Source of the DNA: Vicingus serpentipes
GTDB lineage: Bacteria; Bacteroidota; Bacteroidia; Flavobacteriales_E; Vicingaceae
Assembly: GCF_007993035.1 (NCBI RefSeq)
Contig: NZ_VOOS01000001.1
Location: 248,001 to 312,000 of the forward strand
Direction: 5' to 3'
Length of the DNA: 64,000 nt
Numbering within the stretch: the stretch's first letter is position 1; each line of letters begins with the position of its first letter. A program made the translations under genes and the position numbers. Of the stretch, positions 36,735 to 46,569 are shown one piece after another. Under the pieces are notes generated by a model that was not told the origin of the DNA, did no database searches, and saw nothing but the letters and a program-made list of their open reading frames with translations.

Positions 36735-37949
36735 TTATTTATTCATTTTTAAAGAGTGACCCATTTTATCTCTCTTAGTCTCTAAATAATTTTTATTATG
36801 TTTATTCGATTCAATTTCTATAGATACATTTTCTGTAATCTCTAAACCGTAACCTATTAAACCTGTTCTCTTTTTAGGATTATTACTCATTAATTTAATT
36901 TTAGAAACGCCTAAGTCTCTTAAAATTTGAGCTCCTACACCATAATCTCTTTGGTCTGCCTGAAAGCCTAATTCTATATTTGCTTCAACCGTATCTCTCC
37001 CTTCTTCTTGCAATTTATAAGCTTTCAATTTATTTAACAATCCTATCCCTCTCCCCTCTTGATTCATGTAAACAATTACCCCCTTACCAGCTTCTTCAAT
37101 CATTTCCATTGCTTTCTGTAATTGAGGCCCGCAATCGCATCTGCACGAACCAAATATATCACCAGTCATACAAGATGAGTGAACTCGCACTAAAATAGGT
37201 TCATCTTTTTCCCAAGTTCCTTTTACCAGAGCCAAATGATCCATTTCATTCGTGGTTTGCTTATAAGCTACCAAATCAAAATCACCAACTTCAGTAGGCA
37301 TTTTTACTGAAACTTCTCTTTTAATAAGTGTTTCATGCTTTAAACGATAAGCAATTAAGTCTTTTATTGAAACTATTTTTAAATCAAACTTTTTAGCAAT
37401 AGGAAGTAAATCAGGCAAACGAGCCATCGTTCCATCTTCGTTCATTATTTCAACAATAACTCCTGCTGGTTCAAAACCTGCCAAACGAGCTAAATCAATA
37501 GCCGCTTCAGTATGTCCTGCTCTTCTTAATACTCCACCTTTTTTTGCTTTAAGCGGAAAAATATGACCAGGCTTTCCTAGTTCTTCGTTTCTTGTTTCAG
37601 GGTTTATTAATGCCTGTATTGTTTTTGCTCTATCGCTAGCAGAAATACCTGTAGTACAACCATGTCCTATTAAATCAACAGATACTGTAAATGGTGTTTC
37701 ATAAGCAGCATTATTAGAAGTAACCATTAAATCCAACCCTAACTCAACACATCTGTCTTCAACCAAAGGAGCACAAATTAAACCTCGACCGTGAGTAGCC
37801 ATAAAATTTATCATTTCAGGCGTAACAGTTCTTGCTGCAGCTACAAAGTCACCTTCATTTTCTCTATCTTCATCATCTACAACAATAATAACTTTTCCAG
37901 CCTTAATGTCTTCGATTGCTTCCTCTATTTTATTTAACTTTGTATCCAT
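36735..37949 (-). CDS. ribBA: bifunctional DHBP synthase / GTP cyclohydrolase II
   Basis: A 404-residue riboflavin enzyme. Residues about 1-205 form RibB ([38 protein letters not shown]), which makes 3,4-dihydroxy-2-butanone 4-phosphate. Residues about 210-400 form RibA, with zinc ligands in [18 protein letters not shown] and the substrate motif NQEGRGIGL, which opens GTP. Both active sites look intact. The start is the ATG at 37949, not the TTG one codon earlier. No FMN riboswitch is visible upstream. Probably co-transcribed with yebC. Confidence 0.95.
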   Translation of the reverse strand: MDTKLNKIEEAIEDIKAGKVIIVVDDEDRENEGDFVAAARTVTPEMINFMATHGRGLICAPLVEDRCVELGLDLMVTSNNAAYETPFTVSVDLIGHGCTTGISASDRAKTIQALINPETRNEELGKPGHIFPLKAKKGGVLRRAGHTEAAIDLARLAGFEPAGVIVEIMNEDGTMARLPDLLPIAKKFDLKIVSIKDLIAYRLKHETLIKREVSVKMPTEVGDFDLVAYKQTTNEMDHLALVKGTWEKDEPILVRVHSSCMTGDIFGSCRCDCGPQLQKAMEMIEEAGKGVIVYMNQEGRGIGLLNKLKAYKLQEEGRDTVEANIELGFQADQRDYGVGAQILRDLGVSKIKLMSNNPKKRTGLIGYGLEITENVSIEIESNKHNKNYLETKRDKMGHSLKMNK

Positions 37950-38024
37950 CAACTATAATTTTAAGCAAAGTTAATGATAAGTTATAAGTGAGAATAGAAA
38001 AACACTATTAAGTTACAGGTAAAA

Positions 38025-38444
38025 ATGGCAAAAATTTTAGCAATTGATTATGGACAAAAAAGAGTTGGTTTTGCAGCTACCGATGATTTACAAATTATTG
38101 CAAGTGGATTAACAACTGTTCATGTTAAAGATTGTATTGCTTTTATTGAAGAATACTTAACAAAAAATGATGTAGAATGTATTGTTATTGGTGAAGCAAA
38201 AGACTTACAAAACAATCCTTCTGAATCTGCTCGTTTTATAGAACCCTTTGTTAAACACTTAAGCAGGAAGTTTCCAACTATTAAACTAGAGCGAGTTGAT
38301 GAAAGATTTACATCTAAAATGGCTTTTCAAACCATGATAGATAGTGGATTAAAAAAGAAGGCTAGACAAAACAAAGCCTTAATAGATGAAATTAGTGCCA
38401 CCATAATTTTACAATCTTACCTGGAGCAGAAAAATAGCTTTTAA
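38025..38444 (+). CDS. ruvX: RuvX/YqgF family Holliday junction resolvase
   Basis: A 139-residue RNase H-fold protein. It starts MAKILAIDYGQKRVGFA with the first catalytic Asp, has GEAKDLQNNPSESARFIEPF, the conserved VDERFTSKMA with Glu, and IDEISATIILQSYLE with the C-terminal acidic residue. These are the YqgF/RuvX catalytic positions. The family is linked to rRNA processing and Holliday junction resolution. It is followed 12 bp later by the DUF4442 gene. Confidence 0.92.
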   Translation: MAKILAIDYGQKRVGFAATDDLQIIASGLTTVHVKDCIAFIEEYLTKNDVECIVIGEAKDLQNNPSESARFIEPFVKHLSRKFPTIKLERVDERFTSKMAFQTMIDSGLKKKARQNKALIDEISATIILQSYLEQKNSF

Positions 38445-38456
38445 GCTAATTATTTT

Positions 38457-38906
38457 ATGAATAGACACTTATTAAAATTTGGATTAAATCTTTGGCCTCC
38501 ATTTATTGGTACTGGAATTTGGATTAAAGAAATTACATCTGATTACAGTTACATAAAAATTGAGATGAAGCTTAAACCATGGAACAAAAATATTGTAGGA
38601 AGTCATTTTGGTGGTTCGCTTTATGCCATGACAGACCCTTTTTATATGCTAATGCTCTTACACTTATTAGGAAAGGATTACATTGTATGGGATAAATCGG
38701 CCAAAATAAACTTTATTAAGCCCGGAAAAGAAACCGTTTTTGCTGAGTTTAGTTTATCAAAACAGCAAATTGAAGAAATTAAACACATTACTGATAATCA
38801 GTACAAATACGAACCAACTTTTAATGTTGCTATAAAAAATATAAAAGGTGAAGTAATTGCCGAAGTTGAGAAAGTGCTTTACATTAGGAAAAAGAATAAA
38901 GCTTAA
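38457..38906 (+). CDS. DUF4442 hotdog-fold thioesterase-like protein
   Basis: A 149-residue protein with the hotdog layout of the DUF4442 group: GTGIWIKEITSDYSYIKIEMKLKPWNKNIVGSHFGGSLYAM (split: start near residue 20; the 'NxxGxxFGGSLYAM' helix near 48-62), DPFYMLMLLHLLG and a C-terminal strand KGEVIAEVEKVLYIRKK. Related proteins hydrolyse acyl-CoA thioesters, but substrate is unknown. Part of a plus-strand run with ruvX. Confidence 0.85.
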   Translation: MNRHLLKFGLNLWPPFIGTGIWIKEITSDYSYIKIEMKLKPWNKNIVGSHFGGSLYAMTDPFYMLMLLHLLGKDYIVWDKSAKINFIKPGKETVFAEFSLSKQQIEEIKHITDNQYKYEPTFNVAIKNIKGEVIAEVEKVLYIRKKNKA

Positions 38907-38916
38907 ATTTAGAGTT

Positions 38917-39876
38917 ATGATTTATTTAAAAAATTACCTCACCTTTTTAGTAATTATTACTTTAACTCTATACTCTTGTAAAAAAGATGTTGAAATTATT
39001 GAAGAGAAAGATGAAGGATTAAAAACTGAAAATGTAATAATTATAATAATAGATGGCCCTCGTTACGCTGAAACTTGGGGAGATAATTCTCATGAAAATA
39101 TTCCATATTTAGCAAAAACTATTAAACTTAAAGGAATTGTTAATACAAACTTTTTCAATAATGGATTTACCTATACCTTACCTGGTCATTTAGCATTATC
39201 AACTGGACGCTACTACCCTATTGACAATTTTGGAGGCGAACTTCCACCTTTCCCTTCAATTTATCAATACTATAAACAAACTTACCCAGATAAAAATTGT
39301 TGGATAATATCTAGTAAGGATAAAATTGAATTACTTTCAAACACTTCAGAATCTGATTACAACAACAAATATTTAGCAAATACTGATTGTGGTATAAATG
39401 GACTAGGAAGTGGTTATAGAGAAGATAGTATAACAACTTATAATACAATTAATATTTTAACAAATGAACACCCTAGTTTAGTTTTGATAAACCTAAAAGA
39501 CCCCGACACATGGGGTCATGCAAATAACTGGGAAAAATATATAGAATCAATTAAAAAAAGTGATGAATATATAAATGAAATTGTTAGTTTAATTGATACA
39601 AATCCTTACTACAAAGATAAAACAACCTTATTTATTACGAATGATCATGGACGCCACGAGGATGCTTATGGAGGGTTTCAAAACCATGGAGATAATTGCG
39701 AAGGATGCAGACACATTATGTTTTTCGGATATGGCCCAGATTTTAAAAAGAATTCAACAATTGACACTCGATATGAGTTAGTAGATATCGCTAATACTAC
39801 AGCGAAACTTTTAAACTTTAACTTACCTAATTCTAATGGAATTGTAATGGAAGAATTATTCGAAAAGAATAATTAA
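38917..39876 (+). CDS. alkaline-phosphatase-superfamily lipoprotein
   Basis: A 319-residue lipoprotein (LTLYSCKKD, Cys17) starting at ATG 38917. A longer reading from 38857 would overlap the previous gene by 50 bp and bury the signal peptide. The fold is that of sulfatases and phosphonate-monoester hydrolases: IIIIIDGPRYAETWG (metal Asp), FTYTLPGHLALSTGRY (nucleophile position Thr), DPDTWGHANNW, TLFITNDHGRHED (metal Asp-His) and FQNHGDNCEGCRHI (His). All metal positions seem present, so it is probably an active phosphoesterase or sulfatase at the envelope. Convergent 4-bp overlap with the CpsB-like gene. Confidence 0.83.
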   Translation: MIYLKNYLTFLVIITLTLYSCKKDVEIIEEKDEGLKTENVIIIIIDGPRYAETWGDNSHENIPYLAKTIKLKGIVNTNFFNNGFTYTLPGHLALSTGRYYPIDNFGGELPPFPSIYQYYKQTYPDKNCWIISSKDKIELLSNTSESDYNNKYLANTDCGINGLGSGYREDSITTYNTINILTNEHPSLVLINLKDPDTWGHANNWEKYIESIKKSDEYINEIVSLIDTNPYYKDKTTLFITNDHGRHEDAYGGFQNHGDNCEGCRHIMFFGYGPDFKKNSTIDTRYELVDIANTTAKLLNFNLPNSNGIVMEELFEKNN

Positions 39877-40616
39877 AGACTGGCGTTTAAAAGACCTTTT
39901 TCAGTTAGTAGGTTAAAGTATTTTGAGTTCGAAAAGTCTTTTAGAATTTTTAAATGTTCTATTCGATGACAATCAGTTCCAACAAAGTCAACAAGATTAG
40001 CATCGATTAATTTTTCACCCATTTTTTTAACCTCTGGTCCATAATGTCCTGTAAGAGACAACAAATTTAATTGCAGTAAAACACTTTTAGCGTTTACTTC
40101 TTCAAACTTTTCAAAGTTTTTATGCCAATAGTTATATCGTTCTGGGTGAGCTAATATTGGCTTATATCCACTTGTTTGGAACTTAAATACAACTTCCTGA
40201 AAATTTTGTGGTTCTTGCATAAATGGCAATTCAAACAATACATAATTATCTCCAAAAGTTAAAATTTGTTTAGTGTCAATTAATTTTTCTAAACCATCAT
40301 CTAAATTGTATTCTGCGGCAGCAAACAATTCAATATCAATTGCTTGTTTTTTTAATTCCTCTCGTACATTTTCTAAACCTCCTAAAATAATCTCTGGCGT
40401 ATTTTTATAATAATCACACATAATATGTGGTGTGGTTATTATTTTAGAGTAACCCATAGCTTTAAACTCTTTAATTAAACTAATAGTCGTTTCCATGTCT
40501 GGAGAACCATCATCTATTCCTGGAATTAAATGCGAATGCATATCTGCATTAAAAACAGAAAAGTCTATGGGTAAATAGACTTCTTTTTTTTTGAATATGT
40601 TTTTAAAAAAACTCAT
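39873..40616 (-). CDS. CpsB/YwqE-type PHP tyrosine phosphatase
   Basis: A 247-residue metal-dependent phosphatase of the PHP family. Metal ligands appear in DMHSHLIPGIDDGSPD (His-x-His and Asp), ITTPHIM, AAEYNLD, LAHPERY and FVGTDCHR. In capsule clusters of Firmicutes and Bacteroidota this enzyme dephosphorylates the BY-kinase that controls polysaccharide chain length. No BY-kinase gene lies in this window. It is the last gene of the nucleotide-sugar operon and its start overlaps the epimerase stop by one base. Confidence 0.88.
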   Translation of the reverse strand: MSFFKNIFKKKEVYLPIDFSVFNADMHSHLIPGIDDGSPDMETTISLIKEFKAMGYSKIITTPHIMCDYYKNTPEIILGGLENVREELKKQAIDIELFAAAEYNLDDGLEKLIDTKQILTFGDNYVLFELPFMQEPQNFQEVVFKFQTSGYKPILAHPERYNYWHKNFEKFEEVNAKSVLLQLNLLSLTGHYGPEVKKMGEKLIDANLVDFVGTDCHRIEHLKILKDFSNSKYFNLLTEKGLLNASL

Positions 40617-41611
40617 TAATCTTTATCAATATAATTTTCTTTAAACCAATCTATAGTTACTGCTAAACCATCATCTATACTAAATTCAGGGTTAAAACCT
40701 GTTAATTCTTTTGCTAACGATATATTAGCAAGCGAATCTTTTACATCTCCAGGTCTATCTTCTCTATATATTGGTTCAACAGTGTTTCCTACTGTATTTC
40801 TTATTTTAAAAAACAAATCATTAATCGTTGTTCTACCTCCAAAGGCAATGTTTAAAATTTTTCCTTTTACATCTTTATCAGTAAACAATGATTTTATATT
40901 TGCCTGAACTGCATTTTCAACAAAGGTAAAATCTCTACTTTGCTCGCCATCACCATTAATATAAGGTGATTTATTTTTTAGAACAGCCTCCATAAATAAA
41001 GGAATTGCCGCTGCATAAGGTCCATTAGGACTTTGGTTTGGGCCAAAAACATTAAAATATCTTAAACCAACTACATCCAAATCGTAAGTTCTTGCAAAAA
41101 CCTCAGCATATAATTCTTTTGTTCTCTTACTTACGGCATAAGGAGACAAAGGGTTTCCTATTCTACTTTCAACCTTAGGTAACTCTTGACTATCACCATA
41201 AACTGAAGATGAACTTGCAAAAACTACTCGCTTAACATTTGCATCTTTTGCACAAGTTAATATTGTAAGTAAACCTGTTGTATTAGCATGATGAGTAGCT
41301 AAAGGATTTTCGATAGAACGTGGAACAGAACCTAAAGCAGCTTGGTGAGAAACATAATCAACCTCTGCCATAATTCTTGACACTAAATCAAAATCAGTTA
41401 TATCTCCTTCAATAAATTGAAAATTAGGCTGACCAAAAAATTGAGCAATATTTTCCTTGTAACCATTAGATAAATTATCAAGTACTATTACATTTCCAGC
41501 ATTATACTTCATTAAATATGTTACAATGTTAGAACCTATAAATCCTGCCCCTCCTGTAACTAAAAAAGTTAACTTTGAAATATCTTGTTGATGAAAATCT
41601 TTATCGTACAT
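40616..41611 (-). CDS. NAD-dependent UDP-hexose(NAc) 4-epimerase-like SDR
   Basis: A 331-residue short-chain dehydrogenase with TGGAGFIGSN at residue 17-26, the Asp of VIVLDNLSNG, the catalytic SSSVYGDS and YAVSKRTKE (Tyr-x3-Lys), and RYFNVFGPNQ. Overall closest to WbpP/Gne-type enzymes that interconvert UDP-GlcNAc/GalNAc or the uronic acid forms. Exact substrate cannot be set from sequence by eye. Stop/start overlaps by one base with both neighbours, so it sits firmly inside the operon. Confidence 0.88.
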   Translation of the reverse strand: MYDKDFHQQDISKLTFLVTGGAGFIGSNIVTYLMKYNAGNVIVLDNLSNGYKENIAQFFGQPNFQFIEGDITDFDLVSRIMAEVDYVSHQAALGSVPRSIENPLATHHANTTGLLTILTCAKDANVKRVVFASSSSVYGDSQELPKVESRIGNPLSPYAVSKRTKELYAEVFARTYDLDVVGLRYFNVFGPNQSPNGPYAAAIPLFMEAVLKNKSPYINGDGEQSRDFTFVENAVQANIKSLFTDKDVKGKILNIAFGGRTTINDLFFKIRNTVGNTVEPIYREDRPGDVKDSLANISLAKELTGFNPEFSIDDGLAVTIDWFKENYIDKD

Positions 41612-42672
41612 TATCTTTCTGCGTATTGTTTCTCGTAGTATTTTTGGTAATCTCCAGAGGTTACATTATTTAACCATTCTTCATTACCCAAATACCAATC
41701 AATTGTATTTTCTAACCCTTCTTCAAACTGTAAAGAAGGAACCCAACCTAAATCATTTTTAAGTTTAGTTGCGTCTATTGCATAACGCATATCGTGTCCT
41801 GCTCTATCTGTAACATAAGTAATTAGTTGCTCAGAAGTTCCTTCTGTTCGTCCTAACTTCTTATCCATTACTTTACAAACCACTTTTATTAAATCAATGT
41901 TAGTCCATTCATTATGTCCTCCTATATTATAAGTTTCACCAAGAGCAGATTTATGGAAAATTACATCAATTGCTCTAGCATGATCTTCTACCCATAACCA
42001 ATCTCTAATATTTTCTCCTTTACCATAAACAGGAAGAGGCTTATTATTTTTTATATTATGAATAAAAAGTGGCACTAGTTTTTCAGGAAATTGATGCGAA
42101 CCATAATTATTTGAACAATTAGAAATAACAACTGGCAAGCCATAAGTATGATAGTAAGCTCTTACTAAATGGTCTGAACTTGCTTTTGAAGATGAATATG
42201 GGCTTCTTGGATCATAAGGTGTTGTTTCTAAAAACATCCCTGTTTCGCCTAACGAACCATAAACCTCATCTGTAGAAACGTGGTAAAAAAGTTTGTCTTT
42301 ATAATTGTCTTTCCAATTAAATTTTGCTGCATTTAACAAGTTTGCCGTACCCACAACATTCGTCATTATAAAATCCATCGGACTTTCAATTGAACGGTCA
42401 ACGTGAGATTCTGCTGCTAAATGAATAACAGCATCAAACTGGTAATCAGCAAACAATTTATTTATAAAATCAGTATCAACAATGTCCCCTTTTACAAACT
42501 CATAATTAGAAGCATTCTCAACCTCTTTAAGGTTTTCAAGATTACCAGCATAAGTTAACTTATCTAAGTTAACAATCATGTAATCAGGATATTTGTTCAC
42601 TAATAATTTAACCAAATGAGAACCGATAAATCCAGCTCCACCTGTAACACATATTTTCTTACTAAAACTCAT
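41611..42672 (-). CDS. rfbB: dTDP-glucose 4,6-dehydratase
   Basis: A 353-residue enzyme that makes dTDP-4-keto-6-deoxyglucose. It has TGGAGFIGSHLV, NLDKLTYAGNLENL (family-specific), HLAAESHVDRSI, HVSTDEVYGSLG with the Asp-Glu catalytic pair, YSSSKASSDHLVRAY (Tyr-x3-Lys) and NCSNNYGSHQFPEKLVP. The rfbA, rfbC and rfbD partners are not in the window, so they must lie elsewhere or a different 6-deoxysugar branch is used. Confidence 0.95.
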   Translation of the reverse strand: MSFSKKICVTGGAGFIGSHLVKLLVNKYPDYMIVNLDKLTYAGNLENLKEVENASNYEFVKGDIVDTDFINKLFADYQFDAVIHLAAESHVDRSIESPMDFIMTNVVGTANLLNAAKFNWKDNYKDKLFYHVSTDEVYGSLGETGMFLETTPYDPRSPYSSSKASSDHLVRAYYHTYGLPVVISNCSNNYGSHQFPEKLVPLFIHNIKNNKPLPVYGKGENIRDWLWVEDHARAIDVIFHKSALGETYNIGGHNEWTNIDLIKVVCKVMDKKLGRTEGTSEQLITYVTDRAGHDMRYAIDATKLKNDLGWVPSLQFEEGLENTIDWYLGNEEWLNNVTSGDYQKYYEKQYAER

Positions 42673-42673
42673 A

Positions 42674-43969
42674 CTATAAACTCCAATAGGTTAATTCTTT
42701 AATTTTTCCTTTATATATTCCTTTTAAATCTACCAAAACTGCTTTTGAAGTAGTAATAGATTTAAAATATTGTTCATCTAAATTTGTATAATCTTTATGA
42801 TTTACAGCAACAACAACGGCATCATAATTATTAGCTATGTTGTTAGTTAATCCATAACCATATTCTTTCTTTAAATGCTGAGAATCAGCATGAGGGTCAA
42901 TCACATCAACCGAAGCGCCAAAAGAGATAAACTCGTTCACAACATCAGCAACTTTAGAATTACGTATATCGCTAACATCCTCTTTAAATGTAGCTCCCAT
43001 TATTAAGACTCTAGCTTCGGCAATATTTTTACCTGAAGCAATAATTTTTTTAACTGTTTGTTTTGCTACATAACCTCCCATACTATCATTAACGAAACGA
43101 CCAGCATTAATAATTTGTGCATGATAACCTAATTCTTTTGCCTTAAACGTTAAGTAATAAGGATCTACACCAATACAATGTCCTCCAACTAAGCCAGGGA
43201 AAAATTTCAAGAAATTCCATTTTGTTCCTGCCGCTTCTAAAACATCATAAGTATTAATTCCCATTTTATTAAAAATAATAGAAAGCTCATTAACTAATGC
43301 TATATTTAAATCTCGCTGAGTGTTTTCTATAATTTTTGCAGCTTCCGCGACTCTAATTGTAGTTGCTCTGTGAACCCCAGCTTTTACTACTGTTTCATAA
43401 ACTTTAGCAATTTCTTCTAATGATTCTTCACAACAACCAGAAACAACTTTTACCACATTTGTTAATGTGTGTTTTGTATCTCCTGGATTTATACGTTCTG
43501 GAGAATACCCAACTTTAAAATCATTTTTAAATTTTAAACCCGAAACTTCTTCTAAAACAGGAATACAATCTTCTTCAGTACAACCTGGATAAACAGTTGA
43601 TTCAAAAACAACATAATCTCCTTTCTTTAATACTTTACCTACTGTTTTTGAGGCTCCAATTAAAGGTGTTAAATCAGGTAAATTGTGATTATCAATTGGT
43701 GTTGGTACAGCTACTACAAAAAATGTAACAGCTTTTAAGTCTTCCAAATCTGCTGTAAAATGAATGTTACAACCTTCAAAAGCTGAAGCATCTAATTCTT
43801 CACTTGGATCTTGATTATTACGCATCATTTCAACACGTTCTTGATTAATATCAAACCCAACAACTTGCATAGTTTTTGCAAATTCAAGCGCTATTGGCAA
43901 TCCAACATAACCTAATCCTATTACACCTATTTTTGTTTCTTTATCTTTTAATTGATTATAAATACTCAT
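42674..43969 (-). CDS. UDP-N-acetyl-hexosamine 6-dehydrogenase (WbpA/TviB-like)
   Basis: A 431-residue four-electron dehydrogenase that oxidises C6 of a UDP-HexNAc to the uronic acid. It shows GVIGLGYVGLPIALEFA, VFESTVYPGCTEEDCIP (typical of the TviB/WbpO/WbpA group rather than Ugd), catalytic Cys in GGHCIGVDPYYL, and GATFKEDVSDIRNSKV. Together with the following Gfo/Idh, acetyltransferase and DegT genes it matches the WbpA-B-D-E route to UDP-2,3-diacetamido-2,3-dideoxy-glucuronate. Starts one base after the oxidoreductase stop. Confidence 0.92.
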   Translation of the reverse strand: MSIYNQLKDKETKIGVIGLGYVGLPIALEFAKTMQVVGFDINQERVEMMRNNQDPSEELDASAFEGCNIHFTADLEDLKAVTFFVVAVPTPIDNHNLPDLTPLIGASKTVGKVLKKGDYVVFESTVYPGCTEEDCIPVLEEVSGLKFKNDFKVGYSPERINPGDTKHTLTNVVKVVSGCCEESLEEIAKVYETVVKAGVHRATTIRVAEAAKIIENTQRDLNIALVNELSIIFNKMGINTYDVLEAAGTKWNFLKFFPGLVGGHCIGVDPYYLTFKAKELGYHAQIINAGRFVNDSMGGYVAKQTVKKIIASGKNIAEARVLIMGATFKEDVSDIRNSKVADVVNEFISFGASVDVIDPHADSQHLKKEYGYGLTNNIANNYDAVVVAVNHKDYTNLDEQYFKSITTSKAVLVDLKGIYKGKIKELTYWSL

Positions 43970-43970
43970 C

Positions 43971-45008
43971 TTATTTCTTTAAAACAGAGCTATCTCTTAA
44001 TTTATAAATTCTTTCTATAATTTCAACAACCTTCAAACCTTCTAATGCGTTTGTGGTTGCGGTTGTTCTTCCGTTTAATGTGTCAATAACATTTTCAATA
44101 ACGTAATGATGATTTGCTGCAGATCCTTTATAAGGACCATAATCATTCGGAGGATTAGCCGCAGGTAATTTTGGCATTTCATAACCATCAATATTACATA
44201 CTTCTACTTCATTCATGTATTGTCCACCAATTTTAACACTTCCATTTTTTCCAATAATAGTAATGCTACTTTCTAAATTTTGTGTTGCAACTGCGGTTGA
44301 GTAATTTAAACTACCCATTCCTCCATCTACAAAATCAAAAGAAACAAAACCAGAATCTTCAAAATCAGTAGACTCTTGATGTGTAAAATCTTTAAATTTC
44401 CCTTGAATATTAGTTATATCTCCAAACAACCAATACATAATATCAATAAAATGAGAAAACTGAGTAAATAATGTACCGCCATCTAGGTCTGTTGTTCCTT
44501 TCCATCCTCCACTTTTGTAGTATCGTGAATCTCTATTCCAATAGCAATTAAGTTGAACCATGAAAATTTCACCCAAAACTTTGGTTTCAATCAACTCTTT
44601 AATCCAAACTGATGGAGGAGAATAACGATTCTGCATTACTGCAAAAACCTGTTTGTTATTTCTTAACGCTTTAAAAATAACCTCCTCACATTTTGCTTTA
44701 GATAGTCCTATTGGCTTTTCCACAACCACATGACAACCTTTATCTAGTGCAAGAGTTGCTTGAGAAGAATGCAATCCATTAGGTGTGCAAATATTAACAA
44801 CATCAATATTCAAACCGTCACTCAACAACTCTTCAATACTATTATAAAAAGGAACATTATATTTTTCGATTCCTAAAGTTTCTTTCGCTGCAACATCAGA
44901 TAATGCGACCAATTCAGCTTCAGAATTACCAATAATCATTTCGGCATGTCGTTTTCCAATATGACCACAGCCTACAACTGCAAATTTTATTTTTTTTGGT
45001 TCAGCCAT
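43971..45008 (-). CDS. WbpB-like nucleotide-sugar 3-oxidase (Gfo/Idh/MocA)
   Basis: A 345-residue NAD-dependent oxidoreductase with VVGCGHIGKRHAEMI, EKPIGLSKAKCEE and DLDGGTLFTQFSHFIDIMYWLFG (active-site His; long motif near residues 182-205). Size and context match WbpB/WlbA, which oxidise C3 of UDP-GlcNAcA so that an aminotransferase can add the 3-amino group. The neighbouring acetyltransferase and dehydrogenase support this. The one-base overlap with the acetyltransferase start indicates translational coupling. Confidence 0.88.
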   Translation of the reverse strand: MAEPKKIKFAVVGCGHIGKRHAEMIIGNSEAELVALSDVAAKETLGIEKYNVPFYNSIEELLSDGLNIDVVNICTPNGLHSSQATLALDKGCHVVVEKPIGLSKAKCEEVIFKALRNNKQVFAVMQNRYSPPSVWIKELIETKVLGEIFMVQLNCYWNRDSRYYKSGGWKGTTDLDGGTLFTQFSHFIDIMYWLFGDITNIQGKFKDFTHQESTDFEDSGFVSFDFVDGGMGSLNYSTAVATQNLESSITIIGKNGSVKIGGQYMNEVEVCNIDGYEMPKLPAANPPNDYGPYKGSAANHHYVIENVIDTLNGRTTATTNALEGLKVVEIIERIYKLRDSSVLKK

Positions 45009-45583
45009 TATTTACTGATTTTAAATACTCTATTATTTTCTAATTTATATTTCTCTTTGCTTTCAAAACATTCTGCTTCTCCGTCTGAATTAAATTCTAA
45101 ACGATGTCCATACTCACTAATCCATCCTATTTGCTTTGCAGGATTACCAACTAACAATGCATAAGGAAGTACTTCTTTAGTCACAACTGCTCCTGCTCCT
45201 ATAAAAGCAAACTCTCCAATATTATTCCCGCAAACTATAGTTGCGTTTGCACCTATAGACACCCCTTTTCTAACAATAGTTTTAGCATATTCGTTTTTTC
45301 TATTAATTGCGCTTCTTGGATTTATTACATTAGTAAAAACCATTGAAGGGCCTAAAAAAACATCATCTTCGCAAATAACTCCGGTATAAATTGAAACATT
45401 GTTTTGAACTTTTACATTATTTCCCAAAATAACCTCAGGAGACACGACTACATTTTGACCTATGTTACAATTATTTCCAATCTTGCAATTGGGCATAATA
45501 TGAGAGAAGTGCCATATTTTAGTACCATCTCCTATTTGACAGCCTTCATCAATAACTGCCGTTTCGTGGCTAAAATAACTCAT
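45008..45583 (-). CDS. WbpD/WlbB-like 3-N-acetyltransferase
   Basis: A 191-residue left-handed beta-helix acyltransferase. Hexapeptide repeats run from [15 protein letters not shown] to [17 protein letters not shown], with the typical [14 protein letters not shown] at the end. The N-terminus ([20 protein letters not shown]) is diagnostic of WbpD/WlbB enzymes, which acetylate the 3-amino group of UDP-GlcNAc3NA. It overlaps both neighbours by one base. Confidence 0.92.
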   Translation of the reverse strand: MSYFSHETAVIDEGCQIGDGTKIWHFSHIMPNCKIGNNCNIGQNVVVSPEVILGNNVKVQNNVSIYTGVICEDDVFLGPSMVFTNVINPRSAINRKNEYAKTIVRKGVSIGANATIVCGNNIGEFAFIGAGAVVTKEVLPYALLVGNPAKQIGWISEYGHRLEFNSDGEAECFESKEKYKLENNRVFKISK

Positions 45584-46566
45584 TACTTAACGTATTCGTC
45601 AAAATTTTTATGTTCAACTTTATTTAATTGTTCTGGAGATAAACTTTTAAAATATTCATAAGTTATCTTTAACCCTTCTGCTCTATTTACTTTAGGTTCC
45701 CAACCTAAAATACTACGTGCTTTATCAATATTTGGTTGACGCTGCATTGGATCATTAACTGGTAAATCTTTGTAAATAATCTTTTGGTCAGTTCCAGTCA
45801 ATTTAATAATCTCTTTGCAAAAATCTAAAATTGTAATTTCATCAGGGTTACCAATATTAACAGGTAAAGCATAATCGCTTAATAGCAAACGATAAATCCC
45901 TTCAATTAAATCGTCAACATAACAAAAAGATCTAGTTTGATTTCCTTCACCAAAAACAGTTAAATCTTCACCTCTTAGTGCTTGACCTATAAAAGCTGGT
46001 AGAACTCTACCATCGTTTAATCGCATTCTTGGACCATATGTATTAAAAATTCTTACTATTCGAGTTTCAACACCATGGTAAGTATGGTAAGCCATTGTTA
46101 TTGCTTCTTGAAAACGTTTTGCTTCATCATAAACTCCTCTTGGCCCTATTGGATTTACGTTTCCATAATATTCTTCTGTCTGAGGATGAACTAAAGGATC
46201 TCCATAAACTTCAGAAGTAGAAGCGATCAACATTCTTGCATTTTTAGCTTTAGCTAAACCTAACAAATTATGCGTTCCTAATGATCCTACTTTTAATGTT
46301 TGTATTGGAATTTTCAAGTAATCTATTGGACTAGCTGGTGATGCAAAATGTAAGATATAATCTAAATCACCTTCTAAATCAATATGCTCTGATACATCAT
46401 GATTGATAAACTCAAAATTTTCATCTCCTTTTAAATGCTCAATATTTTTTAAATCTCCTGTTATTAAGTTGTCCATTGCGATAACATAATAACCTTCTTT
46501 TAAAAATCTATCACATAAATGTGAGCCTAAAAATCCTGCAGCTCCTGTAATTAATACTCTTTTCAT
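45583..46566 (-). CDS. UDP-glucuronate decarboxylase (UDP-xylose synthase)
   Basis: A 327-residue SDR with [44 protein letters not shown] (typical of UXS enzymes), [18 protein letters not shown] (Tyr-x3-Lys) and [10 protein letters not shown]. It converts UDP-glucuronate, made by the adjacent Ugd, to UDP-xylose. The two genes are 3 bp apart. Confidence 0.93.
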   Translation of the reverse strand: MKRVLITGAAGFLGSHLCDRFLKEGYYVIAMDNLITGDLKNIEHLKGDENFEFINHDVSEHIDLEGDLDYILHFASPASPIDYLKIPIQTLKVGSLGTHNLLGLAKAKNARMLIASTSEVYGDPLVHPQTEEYYGNVNPIGPRGVYDEAKRFQEAITMAYHTYHGVETRIVRIFNTYGPRMRLNDGRVLPAFIGQALRGEDLTVFGEGNQTRSFCYVDDLIEGIYRLLLSDYALPVNIGNPDEITILDFCKEIIKLTGTDQKIIYKDLPVNDPMQRQPNIDKARSILGWEPKVNRAEGLKITYEYFKSLSPEQLNKVEHKNFDEYVK

Positions 46567-46569
46567 AAA

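Noticed and set aside
36735-38024. FMN riboswitch before ribBA
   Set aside because: The 72 bases upstream of the ATG are too few and show no conserved RFN-element stems.
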